Shown here in pieces: positions 17,692 through 27,983 of a DNA stretch of 64,000 nt. The position numbers and the translations under genes were made by a program. The notes under the pieces were generated by a model. The model searched no databases. It was not told the DNA's origin and saw only the letters and a list, made by a program, of their open reading frames with translations. The stretch is from SHVO01 sp041905795 (GTDB lineage Bacteria > Pseudomonadota > Alphaproteobacteria > Rhodospirillales > Rhodospirillaceae). Where the stretch lies: assembly GCA_041905795.1 (NCBI GenBank), contig JAYRKL010000004.1:62001-126000 (forward strand), in the 5' to 3' direction. Position 1 is the first letter of the stretch. Each line of letters starts with the position of its first letter.

Positions 17692-19132
17692 CGCTGCCGG
17701 CTTTCAGAAACTTGAGCGGGTTGACGTGCTGCCCGTTGTACATGACTTCGTAGTGCAGATGGGGACCGGAGCAGCGGCCGCTGCAGCCGGCCTGACCGAC
17801 CTCGGTTCCGCGGACGACCTTGTCGCCCTCCCTCACCATGGCGCGCGCCAGGTGCGCGTAGCGCGTGACCAGCCCCATGCCGTGGTCAATTTCAACCATA
17901 CGACCGTAACTGCCGTCAAATCCGACGCGGACAACTTTGCCCTCGCCCGGGCTCAACACGGTGGTCTTGTAGGCGACCCCCATGTCCAACCCCAGATGTT
18001 GTGCCATGGTGCCGGTGAAAGGGTCCTTACGGACGCCGAAATTGGAGTTGAGTTCGAAATTCTTCACCGGCGTGTCGAGCGGCAGCTTGATCACCAGGCG
18101 CTGCAGGTCCTGCAGGTGGTCGACATTGGCGTTGAGCAGGTTGAGCGACTCTTGGAGCGGCCCCGAGTCTTGCGCCGCCTTGGTGATCGGCAGGAACGGT
18201 CCGCCCTGGCCGGGGAACGCGCCCTTCTGGCGTTTCACCAAAAGATCGATGTCGAGGCCGGTGATCGACAGCGAGTTCTCGATGCCGGCGATCTTGTTCT
18301 CGGCGACTTCCGAGAAGCGGTGATAGAGCAGGAGTTCGTTGCTCTCCATTTCGCGGATCTGGTTCTCGAGCGCCGAGACGCGGGTCGAGAGTCCTTCACG
18401 TTCCGACACCGCGAGGTCGCGCTGCAGCACCACCTGGCGCAGTTCCAGGCTGTCGGTGGCGATGAACGGAGTCTTCTGGTGGTGCCCCACCACGTCGACC
18501 ATGGAGTTCTCCAGGTCCGACAGTTCCGCCATCAGGTTCTTGCGTTCTTCCTCGGTGTGGCCGCGGTCGAGCTTGGCCTTGCCGAGGGCGAGATCGAGGT
18601 CGCTGCTGCCGCTGCCCAAATTGGCCGCGACATTGGCGGCGTCGGACGACAGCGCTTCCTTGGCGCGGAAGGCGATCTTGGACACCAGGCTCGCGGGCTT
18701 CTTGGCGCCCTGGCCGAGTTCGGCCGCCTTCTGTTTGACGAGGTCGGATTCCTTCTCGAGCAACGCCAGGGAACGCCCGTAATTACGCTCCAAATCGTTG
18801 GTCAGCTCGGAGACGCGCTCCTTGTAGATCGACACCTGGGCGAGCAGCTGCTCGTAGCCCACGCGCGCGTCCTTGATCTCGGTGTTCTTGGCCCGGATGC
18901 GCTCCGAGTGGTTCATGGCCAGCCCGGAGCTGAACAAGGTCCAGGTGCCGAGGACCAGGCCCAGGGTCACCAGCACCGCCTGGCGGTTGGTGGACAGGCG
19001 CAGCGTGCGCATGCGTTCGCCGGAGCGGACGATCAGCTGCTTCTCCGGAAAGAAGCGCTGCAGCATCTTCTGCCCGCGGCTCAGCCCGCGCGCCTGCGGG
19101 TCAAATTTCGAGTGTTGCTTGCCTGTGAACAA
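17675..19132 (-). CDS. M23 family peptidoglycan endopeptidase, membrane-anchored
   Basis: A LytM-type zinc metallopeptidase that probably cuts peptidoglycan cross-links. It is about 485 residues: a short cytoplasmic N-terminus, one transmembrane segment (QAVLVTLGLVLGTWTLFSSG), a long coiled-coil region (about residues 75-330) and a C-terminal M23 domain with zinc motifs HLGLDMG and HLHYEV. All ligands are present, so it should be active. The TTG at 19,132 is chosen because GAGGGG lies 6 bases upstream; an ATG at 19,201 is possible but its added codons (ATA, AGG, GGG) are unlike the gene. It is the first gene of the pair with bactofilin. Confidence 0.9.
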   Translation of the reverse strand: MFTGKQHSKFDPQARGLSRGQKMLQRFFPEKQLIVRSGERMRTLRLSTNRQAVLVTLGLVLGTWTLFSSGLAMNHSERIRAKNTEIKDARVGYEQLLAQVSIYKERVSELTNDLERNYGRSLALLEKESDLVKQKAAELGQGAKKPASLVSKIAFRAKEALSSDAANVAANLGSGSSDLDLALGKAKLDRGHTEEERKNLMAELSDLENSMVDVVGHHQKTPFIATDSLELRQVVLQRDLAVSEREGLSTRVSALENQIREMESNELLLYHRFSEVAENKIAGIENSLSITGLDIDLLVKRQKGAFPGQGGPFLPITKAAQDSGPLQESLNLLNANVDHLQDLQRLVIKLPLDTPVKNFELNSNFGVRKDPFTGTMAQHLGLDMGVAYKTTVLSPGEGKVVRVGFDGSYGRMVEIDHGMGLVTRYAHLARAMVREGDKVVRGTEVGQAGCSGRCSGPHLHYEVMYNGQHVNPLKFLKAGSDVFKS

Positions 19133-19591
19133 GGCCGTCCCCTCTTCCCCATAACGCCACGTATGGCGGTCCCTTGCGTTTATCCGTGCATGGACCGACA
19201 TGTTCAGGTCCGAAGGCGGTCTTGTTGGTGTTGGCGCCCACGGTCTCTCCCGCCGTTCACGACTGCTGAAGCCGATTTCAGTTTGAGCCTGATTTCGGCT
19301 TTGCGCTCTTTTTGAGCCTTGCGCTCTTTTTAAAACGTGGAACCCTGCTCCGCTCGGAACCAGGGACAAACCGTCCTGGTGAGCGGGACGGCTCACGTCC
19401 GGCGCTTCAGTATTGCAAACGACGTGAACGATCCTGCCGACTCTGGCAGGGAAAAGCAAAGAGTAAGTAAACCGGGAAAAACTGTTACATTTCAATGCGC
19501 TGGAAAATGATCCGAAGGTGCATTTTTGACACCCCTGTGTTGCTCTGAGGCATCACCGCAACATTTCTCAACCCCTTGTGGATAAACGATT
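19133..19591. other. Divergent intergenic region with a small tandem repeat
   Basis: About 459 bases between the divergent M23 peptidase and pgpA genes. It contains an 18-base unit (TTGCGCTCTTTTTGAGCC at 19,301) followed immediately by a partial second copy from 19,319. The AT-richer stretch 19,455-19,590 probably holds the pgpA promoter. No coding region or small RNA was supported. Confidence 0.5.
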
Positions 19592-20110
19592 TTGACTGCT
19601 TTCGATCCTCCCACGGACTCGGCCGGCGTTCCGGTGCATCACCGCTGGCCGGTCAGGACCATGTTTTTGTCCTGGTTCGGTCTTGGCCTCATCGGCAAAG
19701 CGCCCGGTACCCTCGGCTCCCTGGGCTGCATCCCCCTCGCCGCCGCCCTGGTGCTGCTGGCGGGCCCCTGGCTCCTGGCGGCGGCGGCGTTGGCCGTGTT
19801 CGTCACCGGCTGGCGGCTCTCGGTCCTGCACCTGCGCGACGTTCCGGACACCAAGGACCCGCAATGGATCGTCATCGACGAGGTTGCCGCCCAGTGGGCG
19901 GTGCTGGCCGCCGTGCCCTTCAATGTCCTGTGGTACGCCGCCGCCTTCGCCGCTTTCCGCCTGTTCGATATCTGGAAACCGTGGCCGGTGCGCTGGGCCG
20001 ACCGCAAAGTCGGCGGCGGCCTGGGTGTGATGCTCGATGACGTTCTGGCGGCGGTTTACGCGGTGGCGGTTTTACTCGGGCTGCGGCTGGGGTTAGAACA
20101 TCTTTCATGA
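19592..20110 (+). CDS. pgpA: Phosphatidylglycerophosphatase A
   Basis: Removes phosphate from phosphatidylglycerophosphate to make phosphatidylglycerol in the inner membrane. The 172-residue protein has the PgpA landmarks: GLIGKAPGTLGSLGCIPLA at the start of the domain, the acidic IVIDEVAAQW motif, the FRLFDIWKPWPV segment and the terminal GGLGVMLDDVLAAVYA. There are several hydrophobic helices. The start is a TTG at 19,592 without a strong ribosome site; no better in-frame start lies before the domain. Its last four bases (ATGA) overlap the start of pncC, so the two are co-translated. Confidence 0.9.
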   Translation: MTAFDPPTDSAGVPVHHRWPVRTMFLSWFGLGLIGKAPGTLGSLGCIPLAAALVLLAGPWLLAAAALAVFVTGWRLSVLHLRDVPDTKDPQWIVIDEVAAQWAVLAAVPFNVLWYAAAFAAFRLFDIWKPWPVRWADRKVGGGLGVMLDDVLAAVYAVAVLLGLRLGLEHLS

Positions 20111-20610
20111 CCGAACTGCCTGTCGATCTGGTGGAACTCGCCAAGGAAGTGCTGGCCTGCGCCAAGGCCCAGAGAAAACGCATCGTCACGGCGGAATCCT
20201 GTACCGGCGGCCTGATCTCGTCCTGCCTCACCGCCGTGGCCGGTTCCTCGGCGGTGGTCGAGGGCGGCTTCGTCACCTACTCCAATGATTCCAAGATGCG
20301 TCTACTCGGCGTGCCCCGCGACGCCCTGGCCAGCCACGGCGCCGTCAGCGACATCGTCGCCTCGGCCATGGCCGAAGGCGCGCTGGCGGTGGCCCAGGCC
20401 GACATGGCGGTGTCGGTGACCGGCATCGCCGGCCCCGACGGGGGCAGCAAGGAAAAACCGGTCGGCCTGGTGTTCATGGCCCTGGCCCAGACCGACACCG
20501 ACGCCGTGGTGAAACGCTACGTCTTCGCCGGCACCCGCAGCGACGTGCGCCGCGCCGCCGTGGGCGCCGCGTTGGAGCTATTGCTCAGCACCTTGAAGGC
20601 CGAAGCCTAG
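20107..20610 (+). CDS. pncC: Nicotinamide-nucleotide amidohydrolase (CinA C-terminal domain)
   Basis: Deamidates nicotinamide mononucleotide to nicotinate mononucleotide in pyridine nucleotide recycling. The 167-residue protein is the stand-alone CinA C-terminal domain with ESCTGGLISSCLT (catalytic Ser/Thr region), GGFVTYSNDSKMRLLGV, SVTGIAGPDGGSKEKPVGLV and the late AGTRSDVRRAAV. There is no N-terminal molybdopterin-binding-like domain, so it is the short form typical of proteobacteria. The start overlaps pgpA by 4 bases, and the stop overlaps the convergent ratA gene by 4 bases. Confidence 0.92.
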   Translation: MTELPVDLVELAKEVLACAKAQRKRIVTAESCTGGLISSCLTAVAGSSAVVEGGFVTYSNDSKMRLLGVPRDALASHGAVSDIVASAMAEGALAVAQADMAVSVTGIAGPDGGSKEKPVGLVFMALAQTDTDAVVKRYVFAGTRSDVRRAAVGAALELLLSTLKAEA

Positions 20611-21056
20611 GCCCCTTCCTTTTTCCCGTACAGCTTGGCGGCGCGGACCTCAAAAGCGCCGACCATGCGGTGCACGGCTTCCTCGAACAGCGCGCCGATG
20701 ACCGCCTGGAGAAGCTTGGAGCGGAATTCGAAGGTGAGGAAGAAGTCCACGTCACAGCCGCCGCCGGGGGCAGGCCTGAAGCCCCAGGTATTGCGCAGGT
20801 GTTCGAACGGGCCGGTCAGGTATTCGACCGCGATCGCTTTTTTGGGATCGAGCGTGACGCGGGAGGTGAACTGCTCGCGCACCATTTTGAATCCCACCGC
20901 CAGGTCGGCGACGAGGCTGGTTGGTGTTTCCCGTTTGCGGATGCGGCAGGCCACGCACCACGGCAGGAATTCCGGATAGCGTTCGATATCGGCCACCAGG
21001 TCGTAGACCTGCGCGGGCGTGTACGGCAGGCGCCGGGTTTCCTGGTGGACGGGCAT
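20607..21056 (-). CDS. ratA: RatA/COQ10-like START-domain protein
   Basis: A 149-residue polyketide-cyclase/START-fold protein of the RatA/Coq10 family. Family features are the start RRLPYTPAQVYDLVADIERYPEFLPWC, the LTGPFEHLRNTWGF strand and the FEFRSKLLQAVIGALFEEA helix. Relatives bind ubiquinone and assist respiration; in E. coli RatA was also described as an inhibitor of ribosome subunit joining. The coenzyme Q role is more likely here because it follows lipA with a one-base overlap (TAATG) in a respiratory gene block. No antitoxin-like gene adjoins it. Confidence 0.88.
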   Translation of the reverse strand: MPVHQETRRLPYTPAQVYDLVADIERYPEFLPWCVACRIRKRETPTSLVADLAVGFKMVREQFTSRVTLDPKKAIAVEYLTGPFEHLRNTWGFRPAPGGGCDVDFFLTFEFRSKLLQAVIGALFEEAVHRMVGAFEVRAAKLYGKKEGA

Positions 21057-21994
21057 TAACCCTGAGCGTGAGTCGTAGCGTTCAAGCGGGCTTCCCGCAG
21101 GCGCGCGAAGTCGGCGTCGGCGTGATAGGACGAGCGCGTCAGCGGGCTCGCCGACACCATCAGGAAGCCCTTCACCCGGGCGATCCGCTCATATTCGGCG
21201 AACTCGTCGGGCGTGACAAAGCGCTCGACCGCGGCATGGCGCGGGGTCGGCTGCAGGTACTGGCCGATGGTGAGGAAGTCGACATTGGCGGCGCGCATGT
21301 CATCCATGACCTGCAGCACCTCCTCTTTCTCCTCGCCCAGGCCGACCATGATGCCCGACTTGGTGAACATCCCCGCTTTTTCTTGAGCGTCGATTTCCTT
21401 CACCCGCTCCAACAGGCGCAGCGAAGTGTAATAGCGCGCGCTGGCGCGGATCTTGCGGTAGAGGCGCGGCACGGTCTCGAGGTTGTGGTTGTAGACGTCG
21501 GGTTTGGCCGCGGCCACCAGGTCGACGCAGCCCATCTTCTTGCGGAAGTCCGGCGTCAGGATCTCGATGGTGGTTTCCGGGGACGCCGCGCGCACCGCCT
21601 TGATGACCGCCACCCAATGGCCGGCGCCGCCGTCCTCAAGGTCGTCGCGGTCGACCGAGGTCAGCACCACATGGCGCAGACCGAGCGACTTCACCGCCTC
21701 GCCCACATGCTCGGGCTCGGCGGCGTCCACCGCGCCGGGGCGGCCGGTCTTGACGTTGCAGAAGGCGCAAGCGCGGGTGCAGATGTCACCCAGGATCATC
21801 ATGGTGGCGTGTTTCTGGGACCAGCACTCGCCGATATTCGGGCAAGCCGCCTCCTCGCACACCGTGTGGAGCTTCAGCTCCCGCATCAGGTTCTTGGTGG
21901 AGTGATAGCCCGGCGACACCGGCGCCTTCACCCGCAGCCAGTTGGGCTTGGGTTGGCGGGGTTTATTGTCCTTGAGAGGTTCGACGTTGCTCAT
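21056..21994 (-). CDS. lipA: Lipoyl synthase
   Basis: A radical SAM enzyme that inserts two sulfurs into protein-bound octanoyl groups to make lipoyl cofactors. The 312-residue protein has both iron-sulfur motifs: CEEAACPNIGEC for the auxiliary cluster and CTRACAFC for the radical SAM cluster, plus EILTPDF and the C-terminal SSYHAD with its Ser cluster ligand. The ATG at 21,994 is chosen; a GTG three codons upstream at 22,003 is equally possible, since neither has a good ribosome site. It lies near the pyruvate dehydrogenase genes, whose E2 and E1-beta subunits need lipoylation. Confidence 0.96.
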   Translation of the reverse strand: MSNVEPLKDNKPRQPKPNWLRVKAPVSPGYHSTKNLMRELKLHTVCEEAACPNIGECWSQKHATMMILGDICTRACAFCNVKTGRPGAVDAAEPEHVGEAVKSLGLRHVVLTSVDRDDLEDGGAGHWVAVIKAVRAASPETTIEILTPDFRKKMGCVDLVAAAKPDVYNHNLETVPRLYRKIRASARYYTSLRLLERVKEIDAQEKAGMFTKSGIMVGLGEEKEEVLQVMDDMRAANVDFLTIGQYLQPTPRHAAVERFVTPDEFAEYERIARVKGFLMVSASPLTRSSYHADADFARLREARLNATTHAQG

Positions 21995-22081
21995 GAGCGA
22001 CACTATATCACATTGGCTATAGTCGGCTTCACTGCGGTTTATTCAATGCTGCCGCCACAAATCCATACTGCCCCCGGCTGC

Positions 22082-22621
22082 TTAGGGGCTGCCCTTCTTA
22101 CTTTCCGCCAAGAGACCTTCTCGATCCGATGCAAGAACCTGCCGGGTGAAGCCCGCGCCTGAGTCTTTTCCTCCGATCTCAAAGGAAAAAATCGTCGCGT
22201 CGTATTTCAGCATGTTTTGAACAAAATCTTTCTCGAGATCGTGCCCTTCGATCGAAGGATCGTTTTCGATCCGGGCAATGCAAGATTGTGCATCGCACCG
22301 CGTAAAGGCGGCTGAGAACTCCAACTCCCGCGGCTGACGTTTGCTCGGATCGATTTCCGGGAGCTTAACGAAACCGTATCTTACGCCTGTCTTCTGATCG
22401 GCTACAGGCGCCACCTGAATCGTAAGAGCGAGCGGGTGCAGATCGCCGCGTCTCACTTCAAGCACAAAGGTGATCAATTCGTGCGGACGCAGCGTGGCGG
22501 CGCCACGCATCCAAACACACCTTTCCGGTCCGCATCTGAACGCGTAACCAGGTTCATCTGAAGATGCGCCAGCAGGGCTTGCCAAAATGACCAGTAACGC
22601 GACGTAGATAAGAGTCCTCAT
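22082..22621 (-). CDS. Exported IalB-like protein
   Basis: A small secreted protein of about 179 residues with a signal peptide (MRTLIYVALLVILASPAGA). It resembles the invasion-associated locus B family: an early Cys pair (FRCGPERCVW) and a later one in AAFTRCDAQSCIARI, which matches the FxRCxxxxCIA signature of IalB proteins. The similarity is limited to these features, so the assignment is moderate. Base composition is clearly lower in GC than that of its neighbours. The ATG at 22,621 has GGAG 6 bases upstream. It interrupts the lipA-lpd adjacency, which suggests later insertion. Confidence 0.6.
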   Translation of the reverse strand: MRTLIYVALLVILASPAGASSDEPGYAFRCGPERCVWMRGAATLRPHELITFVLEVRRGDLHPLALTIQVAPVADQKTGVRYGFVKLPEIDPSKRQPRELEFSAAFTRCDAQSCIARIENDPSIEGHDLEKDFVQNMLKYDATIFSFEIGGKDSGAGFTRQVLASDREGLLAESKKGSP

Positions 22622-22647
22622 CATACGCTCCAACGACTGCTGGCACG

Positions 22648-24048
22648 CTAGTTGTTGATCGCCCTTCCATACGCATCGAGCACCGACTCATGCATCATCT
22701 CCGAGAGGGTCGGGTGCGGGAAAATGGAGTCCATCAGTTCGTGCTCGGTGGTCTCCAAGGTCTTGGCAACCACGTAGCCTTGGATCATTTCGGTGACTTC
22801 GGCGCCGACCATGTGGGCGCCCAAAAGTTCACCGGTCTTGCCGTCGAACACGGTCTTCACGAAACCGCCGGTCTCGCCCAAGGCAATCGCCTTGCCGTTG
22901 GCGATGAAGGGATAACGGCCGACCTTCACCTGGTAGCCCTTGTCCTTGGCCTGCTGTTCGGTGAGGCCGACGCTGGCCACCTGCGGATGGCAGTAGGTGC
23001 AGCCCGGGATGTTGGCGACGTTGAGCTTATGCGGATGGAGTCCCGCGATTTTCTCGACACAGATCACGGCTTCGTGGCCGGCCTTGTGCGCCAGCCACGG
23101 CGGGCCGCACAGGTCGCCGATGGCATAGACGCCCGGCTCGCCGGTCTCGCAATAGTCGTTGATGACCACATGGGTCTTCTCGACTTTGATCTTGGTGTTC
23201 TCAAGGCCGATGTTCTCGACGTTGCCGACGATGCCGACGGCGGAGATCACGCGCTCGAACACCAACTCTTCGGTCTTGCCGTTCTGCTCGATGGTGGCGG
23301 TGACCTGGTTGTTGCCCTTCTTCAGGGCCTTCACGCCGGCCTTGGTGCGGATGGTCATGCCCTGCTTCTCGAACGCCTTGTGGCAGAAGGCCGACACTTC
23401 GGCGTCTTCCACCGGCAGGATGCGGTCCATGACCTCGACCACCGTGACCTTGGAGCCGAGCGTCTGGAAGAAGCTCGCGAATTCGATGCCGATGGCGCCG
23501 GAGCCGATCACCAGCAGGGTCTTCGGGAACATCTTGGGCGTCATGGCATGACGATAGGTCCAGATCAGCTCGCCGTCCGCTTCCATGCCCGGCAGTTCGC
23601 GCGCGCGCGCGCCGGTGGCGAGGATGATGTGCTTGGCCGAAACGTCGGCCACCACTTTGCCGTCCTTGGAGACCTGGAGCTTGCCTTTGCCGGCGAGTTT
23701 GCCGTGGCCTTCGATCACCGTGATCTTGTTCTTCTTCATCAGGTGTTTGACGCCGCCGTTGAGCTGTGACGCCACGCCGCGGCTACGCTTCACCACCGCC
23801 TCGATGTCGAAGCCGATGTTGTCGGCCTTGAGGCCGAATTCCTTGGCGCAGTGCATAAGGTGATACAGCTCGGAGGTGCGCAGCAGCGCCTTGGTCGGAA
23901 TGCAGCCCCAGTTGAGGCAGATGCCGCCCAGGAGTTCGCGCTCGATGATCGCGGTCTTCATGCCGAGTTGGGAGGCGCGGATCGCCGCCGTGTAGCCGCC
24001 GGGGCCGCTGCCGAGGACGACGAGGTCGAAGGAGTGTTGTTCAGCCAT
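22648..24048 (-). CDS. lpdA: Dihydrolipoamide dehydrogenase (E3)
   Basis: The flavoprotein that reoxidises dihydrolipoyl groups of 2-oxoacid dehydrogenase complexes with NAD+. The 466-residue protein has the N-terminal FAD motif (VVLGSGPGGYTAAI), the redox-active disulfide GGICLNWGCIPTKALL, the NAD-binding LLVIGSGAIGIEFASFF and the C-terminal active-site HPTLSEMMHE with its His-Glu pair. It lies directly downstream of pdhC with 14 bases between, completing the pyruvate dehydrogenase operon pdhA-pdhB-pdhC-lpdA on the - strand. Confidence 0.96.
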   Translation of the reverse strand: MAEQHSFDLVVLGSGPGGYTAAIRASQLGMKTAIIERELLGGICLNWGCIPTKALLRTSELYHLMHCAKEFGLKADNIGFDIEAVVKRSRGVASQLNGGVKHLMKKNKITVIEGHGKLAGKGKLQVSKDGKVVADVSAKHIILATGARARELPGMEADGELIWTYRHAMTPKMFPKTLLVIGSGAIGIEFASFFQTLGSKVTVVEVMDRILPVEDAEVSAFCHKAFEKQGMTIRTKAGVKALKKGNNQVTATIEQNGKTEELVFERVISAVGIVGNVENIGLENTKIKVEKTHVVINDYCETGEPGVYAIGDLCGPPWLAHKAGHEAVICVEKIAGLHPHKLNVANIPGCTYCHPQVASVGLTEQQAKDKGYQVKVGRYPFIANGKAIALGETGGFVKTVFDGKTGELLGAHMVGAEVTEMIQGYVVAKTLETTEHELMDSIFPHPTLSEMMHESVLDAYGRAINN

Positions 24049-24062
24049 GCGTCACCTATTCC

Positions 24063-25328
24063 TCAGACCAGCATCGTCAGCGGATTTTCGATCAGGCCTT
24101 TAAGCACCTGAAGGAATTCCGCGCCCACCGCGCCGTCCACCACGCGGTGATCGACCGACAAGGTGCAGCTCATGACATTGGCGATGGCGAGCGCGCCGTT
24201 CTTGACCACCGGGCGCTGCTCGCCGGCGCCGACGGCGAGGATGCAGGCCTGCGGCGGGTTGATGATGGCGGCGAAGTCCTTGACCCCGAACATGCCGAGG
24301 TTGGAGATCGAGAAGCCGCCGCCCTGGAATTCATCGAGCTTCAGCTTCTTGTCCTTGGCGCGGCTGGCGAGGTCCTTCATCTCGGCCGAGATCGCCGACA
24401 GGCTCTTCTGGTCGGCCTTGCGCACAATCGGCGTGATCAGGCCTTCCGGGGTCGCCACCGCCACGGAGATATCGACGTCGTCATAAACATGGATATCTTC
24501 TTCGGCCCACGACGCGTTCACATGCGGCATCTTCCTGAGGGCGATGGCGCAAGCCTTGATGACGAAGTCGTTGACCGAGATCTTGTAGCCGCCCTTCTCG
24601 TTCACGTCCTTGCGGAGCTTGAGCAGGTCGTCGATCACATAGTCGACGGTGAGATAGAAGTGCGGGACGGTCTGTTTGGACTCCTGCAGGCGCTTGGCGA
24701 TGATCTTGCGCATGGAGGAATTCGGCACCGCCTTGTAGCTGCCGAGCGTGCCGGGCGCGCTGCTCTGCGCGACCGCCTTCGGCGCCGTGCGCGGGCCGGC
24801 CGCGAGGGCCTTCTCCACGTCGGCTTTCACGATACGGCCGTTGGGGCCGCTGCCGTGCACGCCCGTGAGATCGAAGTTGGCGTTGGCGGCCAGGCGTTTG
24901 GCGAGCGGGCTCGCGAATACGCGATCACCTGATTTGACAGCCGGAGCCGCAGCGGGTTTCGGCGCGGGCGCGGCAGCTTGCGGGGCTGGCGCCGGAGCCG
25001 GAGCGGGTTTCGGCGCTTCGGGGGCCTTGGCGACTGGCGCGGGCGCGGCCTTCGGCGCGGGCGCCGCGATGTTGGCGGCGCTTTCGCCGTCGGCCAGCAG
25101 CACGGCGATGGGCTCGTTGACCTGCACCTTCTCGGTGCCTTCGGGGATCAGTATCTTGCCGATCTTCCCCTCGTCCACGGCTTCCATTTCCATGGTCGCC
25201 TTGTCGGTCTCGATTTCCGCGATCACGTCACCGCTTTTGACGCTATCGCCTTCCTTCTTGATCCACCTCGCCAGCTTGCCTTCGGTCATGGTCGGCGACA
25301 GCGCGGGCATCAGGATTTGCGTGGGCAT
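24063..25328 (-). CDS. pdhC: Pyruvate dehydrogenase E2, dihydrolipoamide acetyltransferase
   Basis: The core subunit that transfers acetyl groups from lipoyl to CoA. In order along 421 residues: one lipoyl domain (Lys in ETDKATMEME near residue 44), an Ala/Pro-rich linker (about 80-130), a peripheral-subunit binding domain (ASPLAKRLAANANFDLTGV), another short linker and the catalytic acyltransferase domain ending with the active-site SVDHRVVDGAVGAEFL. A single lipoyl domain is normal for alphaproteobacterial PDH. It sits 12 bases after pdhB. Confidence 0.96.
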   Translation of the reverse strand: MPTQILMPALSPTMTEGKLARWIKKEGDSVKSGDVIAEIETDKATMEMEAVDEGKIGKILIPEGTEKVQVNEPIAVLLADGESAANIAAPAPKAAPAPVAKAPEAPKPAPAPAPAPQAAAPAPKPAAAPAVKSGDRVFASPLAKRLAANANFDLTGVHGSGPNGRIVKADVEKALAAGPRTAPKAVAQSSAPGTLGSYKAVPNSSMRKIIAKRLQESKQTVPHFYLTVDYVIDDLLKLRKDVNEKGGYKISVNDFVIKACAIALRKMPHVNASWAEEDIHVYDDVDISVAVATPEGLITPIVRKADQKSLSAISAEMKDLASRAKDKKLKLDEFQGGGFSISNLGMFGVKDFAAIINPPQACILAVGAGEQRPVVKNGALAIANVMSCTLSVDHRVVDGAVGAEFLQVLKGLIENPLTMLV

Positions 25329-25340
25329 GGTGCGTGTCCC

Positions 25341-26693
<1,353 letters not shown>

Positions 26694-26714
26694 GATATGT
26701 GCTCCCCTTCCGCT

Positions 26715-27716
26715 TTACGCCGCGACCACGATGTCGGTCCAAAGCTCCGACACATCGGGTTCGGGGCTGGTCTGGGAGAACTCGGCCGCCTCCAGCACGA
26801 TATCCTTGATCTCCTTGTCGAGGGCCTTGAAGGCCTCCTCGCTCATGATCTTCTGGCTCTGGAGCTGATGACGCAAAGAGTCGATGGGATCGTGCTCCGA
26901 GCGCATCTTCTCCAGTTCTTCCTTGGTGCGGTACTTGGCCGGATCGGACATGGAGTGGCCGCGATACCTGTAAGTCTTCACTTCCATCAGCACCGGACCG
27001 TTGCCGGCGCGGATATAGGCGCAGGCCTCGAGGCCGGCTTCATAGACCGCCTGCACGTCCATGCCGTCGACGGTCATGGTCTTGATCTTCCAGGGCTCGC
27101 CGCGGGCGGCGAGATCCGGCGAGGCGGAGGCGCGTTCGACCGAGGTGCCCATGCCGTATTTGTTGTTCTCGATGACGTAGAGCACCGGCAAGTGCCAGAG
27201 CGAGGCCATGTTGAAGGACTCATAGATCTGGCCCTGGTTGATGGCGCCGTCGCCCATGTAGGCGAAGCTCATACCGCCGTCCTCTTTGTACTTGTGGGCG
27301 AAGGCGAGGCCGGTGCCGATGGGCACTTGCGCACCGACGATGCCGTGGCCGCCGAAGAAACCTTTCTCGCGGCTGAACATGTGCATGGAGCCGCCCTTGC
27401 CTTTGGAGTAGCCGGTGGCGCGGCCGGTCAGTTCGGCCATGACCCCCTTGGGGTCCATGCCGCAGGCCAGCATGTGGCCGTGGTCGCGATAGCTGGTGAC
27501 GATGGTGTCCTGCTTGTTGCCGCAGGCGGTGAGACCGACGACCACGGCTTCCTGGCCGATATAGAGGTGGCAGAAACCGCCGATGAGGCCCATGCCGTAC
27601 AACTGCCCGGCCCGCTCCTCGAAGCGCCGGATCAGGAGCATCTGGCGGTAGAATTCGACGAGTTGCTCGCTGGTGGCCGCGGACTTGCCTTTGGTGGCCG
27701 CCTTTTTGGTCGCCAT
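26715..27716 (-). CDS. pdhA: Pyruvate dehydrogenase E1 alpha
   Basis: The alpha subunit of pyruvate decarboxylase E1, which binds thiamine diphosphate. The 333-residue protein shows the cofactor motif (GDGAINQGQIYESFNMA), GKGGSMHMFS and the phosphorylation-loop-like YRYRGHSMSDP. A Lys/Ala-rich N-terminal tail precedes the domain. The ATG at 27,716 follows GGAGGG by 3 bases, and is preferred over an in-frame extension to 27,764. It is the first gene of the pdh operon and lies downstream of ftsB in the same direction, with about 270 bases between that probably carry the pdh promoter. Confidence 0.96.
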   Translation of the reverse strand: MATKKAATKGKSAATSEQLVEFYRQMLLIRRFEERAGQLYGMGLIGGFCHLYIGQEAVVVGLTACGNKQDTIVTSYRDHGHMLACGMDPKGVMAELTGRATGYSKGKGGSMHMFSREKGFFGGHGIVGAQVPIGTGLAFAHKYKEDGGMSFAYMGDGAINQGQIYESFNMASLWHLPVLYVIENNKYGMGTSVERASASPDLAARGEPWKIKTMTVDGMDVQAVYEAGLEACAYIRAGNGPVLMEVKTYRYRGHSMSDPAKYRTKEELEKMRSEHDPIDSLRHQLQSQKIMSEEAFKALDKEIKDIVLEAAEFSQTSPEPDVSELWTDIVVAA

Positions 27717-27983
27717 GGTCCCTCCCGATCTGTCCATCCGGCTGTTGATAAGTCGCCGGTTCAAGCTGGGGAGTGTGCCGGGGGCCCGCGCCCCAAGGCA
27801 AGCATTACATCGGGCTAAGTGGTTGCAGGTGCTATGAGATTTTACAGGACCCCAGTAAGTCGCTGAAATATGACGCTGATTCTAGCTGCGCTGGAATCGC
27901 CGCGCGTCTTGCTGCAATACGGCAAATATATTGTCAGCTATCTAAATTCTGCCAAGACTCGGGCGGACGGGGCTTTTCGGGGC

